A model generated the notes under the pieces. The model was not told where the DNA came from, ran no database searches, and saw only the letters and a list, made by a program, of their open reading frames with translations. 64,000 nt of DNA. Origin: BS750m-G57 sp964607575. Its GTDB lineage: Bacteria; Planctomycetota; Phycisphaerae; SM23-33. The position numbers were made by a program, and so were the translations under genes. Below are positions 52,357-59,230 of the stretch, piece by piece; the stretch's first letter is position 1, and each line of letters starts with the position of its first letter. Where the stretch lies: contig CAZSLS010000008.1 in NCBI GenBank assembly GCA_964607575.1, positions 10,938-74,937 on the forward strand, given 5' to 3'.

Positions 52357-52944
52357 TCAGTTCTCGTCTTTCGATGGTGCTTCTTGACCGACGAACGCCG
52401 TCGCGCAGAGTTTGAGACACTGTTCGACCGGCATGTCGAGTTCTTCGATGCATTCCGGTTCGCAGTAGACGGTTATTCCCCCGAACATGTAGCTGAACGG
52501 TAGATAGACCGCCACCGTCCGCCCGCCGCCGGAGTCTTGGGCGAATGGGGGGTTATCGTTGGTGCGGATACCGAGCATCTTCATGCTCGACCCGCGTGGG
52601 GAGTAATGGACAACCTTCCCCATTTTGCCCGCATTTCCGCCGAAGAGTTGAAGCAGGTCGCGCACCGACTCGTACAGCGTCTTGATCCCGGGGACCCTGG
52701 TGACGATTTGTTCCAGCAGCGACCAGACGGCCTGGAACAACCAGAACCGCGTAGCCAGGCCCACCAGGTAGACCGCCGCGATCAGGACCAGCGCCCCGAC
52801 CCCCGGCGGAAGGGTGATGTTGGGCAGTATACTGGCGCCAAGTGCGTCCAGGGCGCTGCCCAACCAGCAGACCACATACACCGTAACCGCCAACGGGACC
52901 AGGACCATAACACCGGCCAGAAATATGCCTAGCTGCTTCTTCAT
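52357..52944 (-). CDS. DUF502 family membrane protein
   Basis: 195 residues with two transmembrane helices (about 5-27 and 45-68) followed by a soluble domain with TRVPGIKTLYESVRDLLQLFGG, which is the DUF502 hallmark, and VAVYLPFSYMFGGITVYC. The function is not known; plant relatives (COV1) are linked to vascular patterning. AAGGAG at good spacing precedes ATG 52944. Confidence 0.85.
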   Translation of the reverse strand: MKKQLGIFLAGVMVLVPLAVTVYVVCWLGSALDALGASILPNITLPPGVGALVLIAAVYLVGLATRFWLFQAVWSLLEQIVTRVPGIKTLYESVRDLLQLFGGNAGKMGKVVHYSPRGSSMKMLGIRTNDNPPFAQDSGGGRTVAVYLPFSYMFGGITVYCEPECIEELDMPVEQCLKLCATAFVGQEAPSKDEN

Positions 52945-53288
52945 GGAGAATCTCCTTACTTGCCGTCTGGCGTTGTGGGATATTCTACAGTGGACTGCGG
53001 GAAGGTGTAGGAAGTTTTCAGATACCAATCCGCCGCGACCCGGCGGGTGTCACATTTGGTTCACAACGGCAGGTACCAGGTTGATGACCGACGACGCGCG
53101 AAACCGCAAGCGGTTTTGTGATATATGCGATTGACAGGTTTTTGTGTTCGTTGTACTCGTTCATTTTTTCAGAAATTTTGTTGGTCGAAACGTAAAATTC
53201 TTCCCGCGCGCAAAACTCTCCGAACATCCTGACCGGTCACGTTTTACGCGATTGACATTTCTGCTGGACAAAAAATCTTTTTGGGGGG
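52945..53288. other. Spacer upstream of the 53.3-kb gene
   Basis: About 340 bases. It contains the palindrome at 53102-53115 and, from 53130 on, an AT-rich stretch with two ATTGACA hexamers (53131-53137 and 53251-53257) that could be -35 boxes; neither has a good -10. No gene is seen. Confidence 0.4.
53102..53115. repeat. AACCGCAAGCGGTT palindrome, dispersed
   Basis: A perfect 14-base palindrome, the same core as at 6620-6633 and at 46793-46804, with the shared left context GCGA. Confidence 0.6.
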
Positions 53289-53951
53289 GTGTCACAGATC
53301 GCGCCTCTTTCGCCAGTTACAGACTGTCAGGACGGGTGGCATAAGCCGGAATTGAGCGGGATAAGCGGAATAGCAAAGGGTTACGAACGGGAGGATCTGC
53401 AACAGCGAATCGCCGATACCGTCGAAGGGTATCGACAAGCCGCGATCCGGCTGGCGGCGAGGTTTATGAAACCGCTGCTCGAGAAACAGATCGAAGTCGC
53501 ACTCGAAGGCAATGGCGAAACGTCGCGCAGGTGCCGCGAGTTCCTGCTCAAGACGTTCATGATCTCGCTACCCCAACAAGCCGCCAAACGCGCCGGCGGC
53601 AAGCAACTCGATGGTATCGTCCTGTACAAGAGTTTGACGGAACTACCGCCTGATTTGAAGGATCGGGTCATCAAAGAACTCGGCGGACCGACGGAAGAAC
53701 GGTTTGCAACCACTGAAAACACAGAAAGCACGGAAGCGGAAGAACCAACGGTTTCGCCGACGCCGGATCCGCCGCCAGTTGCCAAGCCGTCCGATAAGAA
53801 GAAAAAAGAGGTCCCGCCTCCGTTTTCTACAAAGGTCACTCTCCCCGATGGCAGGAGGATCTACCGCGAGACTATCCGCCTGATCGAAGAAGCGGAAGCA
53901 GAGGCCGCCGCGAACCCACCAAGACGAAGAATCCCGCGGAGTCCACCGTAA
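53289..53951 (+). CDS. Uncharacterised soluble protein
   Basis: Up to 220 residues from GTG 53289; the start is uncertain because its G-rich Shine-Dalgarno-like run touches the GTG. Residues about 30-120 are helical (REDLQQRIADTVEGYRQAAIR, LEKQIEVALEGNGETSRRCREFLL). A low-complexity linker follows (TTENTESTEAEE, then Pro/Ser/Lys-rich), and the C-terminus has KVTLPDGRRIYRETIRLIEEAEAEAA. The linker coding DNA (ACTGAAAACACAGAAAGCAC) has the look of an A/C-rich dispersed repeat. The stop lies in another repeat. No family is recognised. Confidence 0.45.
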   Translation: MSQIAPLSPVTDCQDGWHKPELSGISGIAKGYEREDLQQRIADTVEGYRQAAIRLAARFMKPLLEKQIEVALEGNGETSRRCREFLLKTFMISLPQQAAKRAGGKQLDGIVLYKSLTELPPDLKDRVIKELGGPTEERFATTENTESTEAEEPTVSPTPDPPPVAKPSDKKKKEVPPPFSTKVTLPDGRRIYRETIRLIEEAEAEAAANPPRRRIPRSPP

Positions 53952-53975
53952 TCGGTGAGCAGTAATCGGTGACGG
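53947..53975. repeat. Dispersed TAATCGGTGAGCAGT repeat overlapping a stop codon
   Basis: TAATCGGTGAGCAGTAATCG and GTGACGG follow each other; the first TAA (53949-53951) is the stop of the upstream gene. It matches the minus strand of 6661-6693, where the stop of aroC lies. Confidence 0.55.
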
Positions 53976-54030
53976 AACAACAGTCTCCGCAGTCACCCCG
54001 TTTAGCGGCAGGGCTCACGCGCCCGCCTCG

Positions 54031-54047
54031 TCCCGACGCAGTCGGGA
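54031..54047. repeat. Perfect 7-bp hairpin with GCA loop
   Basis: TCCCGAC at 54031-54037, GCA, GTCGGGA at 54041-54047. The GCA loop is shared with the hairpin at 16089-16101. Confidence 0.5.
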
Positions 54048-54151
54048 ATGTCGTTCGCATCAAGACCCCGCTCCTACGGTTGGTCGCTAATTGTCGGCCG
54101 CTGATGGTCGGGCAATACGCTTTTTGAAAAGTGAATAGGGTTTAGATTCAG

Positions 54152-54220
54152 CCCGGATATCTCACGCGATCCTCCGCGCCGACGGGGCGCCCCGCGCGCT
54201 GCCCGCGTGAGATATCCGGG
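54152..54220. repeat. 17-bp perfect inverted repeat
   Basis: CCCGGATATCTCACGCG at 54152-54168 and its exact complement at 54204-54220 flank a 35-base GC-rich loop that itself contains the palindrome GGGGCGCCCC. This is far longer than chance allows and lies just before the MITE-like element. Confidence 0.7.
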
Positions 54221-54236
54221 TTGGGGTTCGCCGTGC

Positions 54237-54428
54237 AAATGGGGTCAGAGCGCCGTTAGGCGTTAGTGACGAACATTCAGTCCGCTAAGGTCCAACGTTG
54301 CGTCGTGCCCATGATCAATTATGGGCTTTTGCCCTTGTTTTTAAGGGTCAATTGAGATCGATTCGGCCGCATGATGCGACCGGCGTTAAATCGACGTCGG
54401 GGTCAGGCAAATTAAAATGACCCCTTTT
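54237..54428. mobile_element. MITE-like element, 192 bases
   Basis: Ends AAATGGGGTCA (54237-54247) and TGACCCCTTTT (54418-54428) are inverted repeats differing at one of 11 positions. The interior has no coding sequence but has a small hairpin (GGGC, TTTT, GCCC). No transposase is present, so it would move in trans. Its right end abuts the stop of a truncated signal-peptide frame. A target-site duplication could not be identified by eye. Confidence 0.55.
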
Positions 54429-54529
54429 CACTTCGCAACGGCCGACACGCCCAAGAGCATCAGCGCCGCAAGGACGGCGCGCAGGAGTGTTCGCATCAGA
54501 TAGCTTGTCGTCATGGTGTTGTTCTTCAT
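54428..54529 (-). pseudogene. Signal-peptide stub truncated at the MITE-like element
   Basis: 33 codons from ATG 54529: MKNNTMTTSYLMRTLL then an Ala/Leu-rich core (AVLAALMLLGVSAVA) and K, then TGA. It is a complete signal peptide with no mature protein. The stop codon uses the last base of the element's terminal repeat, as expected if the element inserted into the gene and removed the rest from expression. A frame after the element was not recognised, so the mature part may be deleted. It is downstream of the SUMF1-domain gene on the same strand. Confidence 0.45.
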
Positions 54530-54563
54530 GGTTGGCTTGGTGATAACAGACGGTCCCGACAGT

Positions 54564-57020
54564 CTATCGCCCCGGTTTCAGCGCGAACGACTTGATGGCC
54601 AGTCCTTTCTGCGGAGGGTTGCAGCGCAAAAACCGCAGTGTGTTGGCGCCCTTTTTGAGGGTGAGCGTGACCGGCTCGGAGTCCTGCCACTTGCCGACCG
54701 TGAAGGGCATCGTCATGGTGACCTTGGACTCGTCATTGGCAGAGACGACGAGTTGCTGATTGTAATTGGCCGTGACCACGCGCGCCGTCAACGAGTACTT
54801 GCCCGATCGCGGGACGGTGATCTCGTACTCAAAGTTCGATTTCGTGCCCTGACTCGGCCCGGTCGGGTCCTTCTTCGGACTTTTCGCGTAGTAGTCTCGG
54901 ACATACGTGTCCGATATTCGCTCGCAAACGTTACCGTATATGTCGTATAGGCCCCACGGATTGGGCTTCTTCTTGCCTACCGGATGCGACTTGCCGCCGG
55001 CGTTGTCCTTGAACCAGGCATAGTCTCCCAGCCGCGCCGGATCGTTGCCGAAGAACCATCGCGTGTCTTTGCCCGCGCGGGAGGCATACTCCCACTCGGC
55101 TTCGGTGGGAAGCCGCACTTCCCGACCTGTCTTCTCGGCGAGGTTCTCACAGAATTTCAGCGCGTCCGGCGCCGCGACGTTGTCAACCGGGCAGTCCGGG
55201 GCCTTGGTCGATCTGCTGGGGTTCGAGCCCATGACGGCTTGGTACTGCGCCTGGGTCACCTCGTACTTGCCCAGATAGAATCCCCTGGTGAGCGTGACCG
55301 CGTGCTTCGGTAACTCGACGCAGTGGAACCTTCCGTCGGTCTTGCTTTCGCCTCCCATCGCGAACGCTCCGGGCTTGATGTAGACCATCTCCATCGTCAC
55401 GCCGTCGGCCAGCTTGAGCGTCAGTGTACGCGGGGCCCGGTTGCTGGCATGCGTGACCGCCGCCCGTAAACCCCAGTTGTTGTATCTACCATATCCGCCG
55501 CTGAGCAGCCGCCTCCCGGAGGTGCATGCCGGGGCGTCGCCCTTCCACGTTCCGCCGCGCAGAACAGTTTGGCCCTTAGGGGAGAAACGCGGGAGGAATA
55601 TCTGCAGACCGCCGGCGAAGCTCTTCATGGCCTTGACATCCTTTGTGCTTCCGGAGGGCTTGCTGTATGCGGCGGCCGGTATCGATATGACGCCGCCGGA
55701 GCCGTAGACGATCTTCTTGTCCTCGGTGGTCTCCGGGCGGGCCGTAGCCTTCTCTTTTCCGTCCGCCTCGCCCAGGTTCTCGCCGACGGCCTTGAGCGCC
55801 TCGGCCTTGGTTTCCTTTATGATCGCTCGCTGAGTTTTGAGCGCCACACTGCTCCAGAATTCGGGCTTCCCTCCATCCCCGTAGGTGGGCTTCTCGCCCA
55901 GAACGTCGCCAGCCCAGTAGGCGCGTTTGACCTGCAGATACGCCGTGGCGTTACTGCGTGCCTGTGTAGTGGCCAGGAAAGCTCTGTCACTGGGGTATCG
56001 TCCGGCGTAATTGGAGCCCTTGCCGCCGCCCCATCCCGGTCCCAGGCAGACGACCCAACCCTTGGGCGTCCAGCGCGCCAGGGCCGCGTGGCCTCGACTG
56101 GGACGGGGAATGGTCGGAATCCCCCAGGCTCGCAACATAAATCGCCCGAAGAACGCGCGCCGGCCGCACACGCCTCCGTTCATAAGAATGTTCTGAAAGA
56201 ACTGGAGTTCCGGCCTGTCGTATTTATTGTCCCCCGACCCGTACTTAACGTCACTCGAGACGATACCCACATAGCGCCAGGAGTGGCTGGGTTGGTAGAC
56301 ATGGTCTGGACGGAAGTTGCGGAGTGTCTGGCGCCCCCAGGCGAGGGTCTCGTCCGGCTCGTGCCCGTCAACGACCATTCGCAGGTCCCAGGTGCTCAGA
56401 CCTTTGAACGCCGAATCCAGTTCGCCGCCCAGGTAGGCCTTTTCGTAATGCAGGTAGCGCCTCGCCGGGTCAATGATCTCAGGTCCATCGGCAAGAGCCT
56501 TGGGATTTTGCCGGCTGACGGGAATCGCATGCTCCAGGGCGATGGCCAGCGCCAGCCGCTGCAAAACGCCTTTGGACGCCTTGTCGCTCACCTTCCGGAT
56601 GACGGTGTAGATCTTCATCGTCGGGCCGTACTCCGCCGGGCCATACCCGCGGCCCTTTCGTGCGGCTTTGGCCCCGTCGGCGACCAGCATCTGCTTCATG
56701 AGGTCGGCGTCCGCCAGCAGCTTCTCGACCAGCGCCGCCTGTGCCTTTCCCTGCCCGGCGAACTGGGCCAACCCTTGAGGCGTGGCCTTGAGCAGGACGA
56801 CGTATTTGGCGAGCTTGGCGTCCAACGCGTCGCTTGCAAGGAACTTACTTACCGCACCGGCGCTGGCTTTCTGCGGGATCTTCGCTTTGAGTTCGGTGCG
56901 CAGTTTGTCGAGCATTCCCGAGTACCGCTTGACGAGCTGCTGCTCTGTCGCCGCCTCAGCAGCGCCGGCGCAAACGACCAAAGAGGCAAGTAAGATGAGG
57001 ATGAACAATCTGGATTTCAT
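54564..57020 (-). CDS. Exported protein with transglutaminase-like, SUMF1 and C-terminal binding domains
   Basis: 818 residues with a signal peptide (1-23). A helical region (25-190) is followed by a papain-like/transglutaminase-like segment (about 230-350) with GGVCGRRAFFGRFMLRAWGIP (Cys) and SRGHAALARWTPKGW (His), suggesting a peptidase or transglutaminase fold. A SUMF1/FGE-like domain (about 530-690) has PGAFAMGG, LPTEAEWEYASRAG and a YDIYGNVCE-type ending. The last 100 residues are a CBM-like beta-sandwich ending in LTLKKGANTLRFLRC. FGE-like domains here may bind sugars or ligands instead of making formylglycine. AGGAG precedes the ATG. Function unknown. Confidence 0.8.
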   Translation of the reverse strand: MKSRLFILILLASLVVCAGAAEAATEQQLVKRYSGMLDKLRTELKAKIPQKASAGAVSKFLASDALDAKLAKYVVLLKATPQGLAQFAGQGKAQAALVEKLLADADLMKQMLVADGAKAARKGRGYGPAEYGPTMKIYTVIRKVSDKASKGVLQRLALAIALEHAIPVSRQNPKALADGPEIIDPARRYLHYEKAYLGGELDSAFKGLSTWDLRMVVDGHEPDETLAWGRQTLRNFRPDHVYQPSHSWRYVGIVSSDVKYGSGDNKYDRPELQFFQNILMNGGVCGRRAFFGRFMLRAWGIPTIPRPSRGHAALARWTPKGWVVCLGPGWGGGKGSNYAGRYPSDRAFLATTQARSNATAYLQVKRAYWAGDVLGEKPTYGDGGKPEFWSSVALKTQRAIIKETKAEALKAVGENLGEADGKEKATARPETTEDKKIVYGSGGVISIPAAAYSKPSGSTKDVKAMKSFAGGLQIFLPRFSPKGQTVLRGGTWKGDAPACTSGRRLLSGGYGRYNNWGLRAAVTHASNRAPRTLTLKLADGVTMEMVYIKPGAFAMGGESKTDGRFHCVELPKHAVTLTRGFYLGKYEVTQAQYQAVMGSNPSRSTKAPDCPVDNVAAPDALKFCENLAEKTGREVRLPTEAEWEYASRAGKDTRWFFGNDPARLGDYAWFKDNAGGKSHPVGKKKPNPWGLYDIYGNVCERISDTYVRDYYAKSPKKDPTGPSQGTKSNFEYEITVPRSGKYSLTARVVTANYNQQLVVSANDESKVTMTMPFTVGKWQDSEPVTLTLKKGANTLRFLRCNPPQKGLAIKSFALKPGR

Positions 57021-57159
57021 GTCAGACTCCTGATAATGAGATGTGATATCTCGATTAACTTACTGATAGAAAATTCGATTTTGCATGTACGTGCCTGGGT
57101 GGCCCGGGGGGTGAGGAGTTTAAAACTTCTTCATTCCATATAACGCACTGCAAAACAGT

Positions 57160-58605
57160 TTACCAATCATCCGTGCGGAACGGTGCGGCTGGTAAATTCG
57201 CACCGTTGTACAGTGTGCCGTGGGCGGTGTTCATGGTGAACAAGTAACGTGCCGCAACGGGCTGCTTGACTTCCTTGGAGGTCAGGACGACTTTATCGCC
57301 TTCAATCTTTGCGTCGGCCCAAGCCCATTTTTTGTCGGCGCCGGCGATGGCAAAGCCTTTGACGGCGTCCACAGGTTTGGGGTCCTCAATATTCTTCTTG
57401 CCACGTTCTTTCATGGCGGCCTTGAGGCCCTTGCAATGCTCAAAGGAGATCGTTGCTTTGCCATCTTTGAACTCAGCGGACTTGAAGAGCGGCCCGGAAT
57501 AGACGAGGTCTTTCTTTCCGTAGTCCTTAGCGAGCGCCCAGAGTGCGAGGCGACGACCAACGTCGTACTTATTGTGAGGATGGATATTGCGAGGATCACC
57601 AATGTCGGTTAGGACTGCCATCCCTGTGTTTGGCAGCGTGAGACATTTTCGCTGTGCTTCTCGGACTTTTGCCCAACCGTCACCACCAGCGGGCTTTGCG
57701 TTGGGAGCCCTGAAACTGGCGAGCTGTGCGAAATAGAGCGGGAAGTCACCTTGCCCCCAGACCTTCTTCCAACCTTCGTGGAGAGCCTTCTTTTTCTGGA
57801 AGTAGGTTTCGCCCTCGCCACCGTTGGATTCACCCTGGTACCAGATTGCTCCGCGGATCGCGTAAGGCGCGGCGGTGGCGCCCATCCCGTTGAACATTCC
57901 CGAGTAACCTCTCGGCTTCCAATTCTTGTCGAACCCCTTCATGACGTCGTAACCCTCTTGAGGTACCCAGGGCTCAATTCTGCAACCACCCCAATTGCAA
58001 CCAATCAGGCCGACGGGAACGCCGAGCTCTTTGTTGATTACGGAGGCGAAGTAAAAACCAGCGGCGGTGAATTTTCCGACCGTCTTGGAAGAGCAAACCG
58101 TCCAGGGCATCTGGACTGCCGTCTTCCTGGTAGGTTGTTTGGCCTGTTTATGCGGGAACTTAATGTGACGAATCAAGCCGAGCTCGTCGGGCTTGACGTG
58201 CTTGGGCATAATGCTGCCGCCATAACCGATTCCCTCGCGTGTGACCGTCTGCTCCATATTCGATTGACCCGAGCAGAACCAGACCTCGCCGACGAGGATG
58301 CCGGAAAGCGTGACCGTGGTGCCATCGCCAGTGACGGTCATTTTTTGCGGCTTCTTGTCGACCTTAAGGGCCTTAAGATTCAGGCTCCACGCGCCTTCTT
58401 TGTCGGCCTTAGCCTTGACGGTTTGCCCTGCGAAGGTGACACTCACCTCGGAGTTGGGCTTGGCCCAGCCCCAGACGGGAACCTCCATCCCTTGCTGCAA
58501 AACAGCATGGTCGGTGAACATAGGCGAAAGCTCGAGGGCTTGGGCCAGCGGCGGGGCAACGGTCAACGCGAGCAGCAGTAAAATTGCAGTGGAGAATCTT
58601 TTCAT
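57160..58605 (-). CDS. Sialate O-acetylesterase family protein
   Basis: 481 residues with a signal peptide (1-23). A beta-sandwich domain (about 27-105, DHAVLQQGMEVPVWGWAKPNSEVSVTFAGQ) precedes the SGNH esterase domain with CSGQSNME (S115), WYQGESNGG and DIGDPRNIHPHNK, giving Ser/Asp/His. This is the classical planctomycete-type SASA protein that removes O-acetyl groups from sialic acid or other glycans. A second, LamG-containing, SASA protein is at 29.9 kb. Codon usage is less GC-rich than neighbours (for instance AAG/GAG but many A/T third positions), which might point to recent arrival; this is only an impression. Confidence 0.9.
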   Translation of the reverse strand: MKRFSTAILLLLALTVAPPLAQALELSPMFTDHAVLQQGMEVPVWGWAKPNSEVSVTFAGQTVKAKADKEGAWSLNLKALKVDKKPQKMTVTGDGTTVTLSGILVGEVWFCSGQSNMEQTVTREGIGYGGSIMPKHVKPDELGLIRHIKFPHKQAKQPTRKTAVQMPWTVCSSKTVGKFTAAGFYFASVINKELGVPVGLIGCNWGGCRIEPWVPQEGYDVMKGFDKNWKPRGYSGMFNGMGATAAPYAIRGAIWYQGESNGGEGETYFQKKKALHEGWKKVWGQGDFPLYFAQLASFRAPNAKPAGGDGWAKVREAQRKCLTLPNTGMAVLTDIGDPRNIHPHNKYDVGRRLALWALAKDYGKKDLVYSGPLFKSAEFKDGKATISFEHCKGLKAAMKERGKKNIEDPKPVDAVKGFAIAGADKKWAWADAKIEGDKVVLTSKEVKQPVAARYLFTMNTAHGTLYNGANLPAAPFRTDDW

Positions 58606-59230
58606 TGTTGGTTTTCCTTATATTTAACTTTAGAAACGGTCTGTCTATTGTTTTCTTGCGGGCTTATCTTTTTCCTACCGGCCTGAGTGGTACGCCGCTT
58701 CAGCCCTGTTCACCATCCGGCGCATCCGTTTGGGCCCGGGGACCGTCCCCAGGCCGATTGAAAACAACATGATATCCGATCTGGCCTCGGTGGGGAAGGT
58801 GTTTCAAGCATATAGCGTTTGGTTCACGTACCGGGTACCCTGCTCGGCAGCCGACTCCCTGAACTTCTTGGTGTTGCTGCCGTATTACCATGTTATTTGT
58901 GCGAAACCCCCTAGAAACACAGCGTAACGGCACACGATCCCCAGAAAGAAAAACGGCGGCTTTCTGGGGGCTTCTTGGGTCCGTAGACTCGAACCGAGGG
59001 CAGACCCATAAGTACCAAGTATTTACAATAGACTATTGCCCTGAATCGTGAACATCCCTCGCAGAATATGCGGGAAATTGTGGCTTTGGCTCGCCGCCCA
59101 GGCCTTAGATTCAGGTTGCATAGTGTGCTGTGTCGGATACCATTACTGTGGAAGCCCCACGATGGTCGCGGGCGCAATGCTATCTGGGAAATCCCAGGTG
59201 AAACCTAGGGAAGGGCGAGGAGTACAAACA
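58606..59230. other. Spacer upstream of the second HzsA-related gene
   Basis: About 625 bases. No convincing gene is present. A perfect hairpin is at 58939-58969, and next to it a TTCGAGTC-type sequence (minus strand near 58985-59000) that resembles a tRNA T-loop but lacks a matching stem. Confidence 0.45.
58939..58969. repeat. Perfect 10-bp hairpin
   Basis: CCCCAGAAAG at 58939-58948, an 11-base loop AAAAACGGCGG, and CTTTCTGGGG at 58960-58969. No clear T-tract after the second arm on either strand. A tRNA-like B-box sequence is adjacent. Confidence 0.5.

Larger units (their letters stand above)
53976..54236. other. Spacer with hairpins, no gene
   Basis: Part of a 476-base gene-free stretch (53952-54427). 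A perfect hairpin TCCCGAC, GCA, GTCGGGA is at 54031-54047, and a long inverted repeat is at 54152-54220. Confidence 0.55.
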
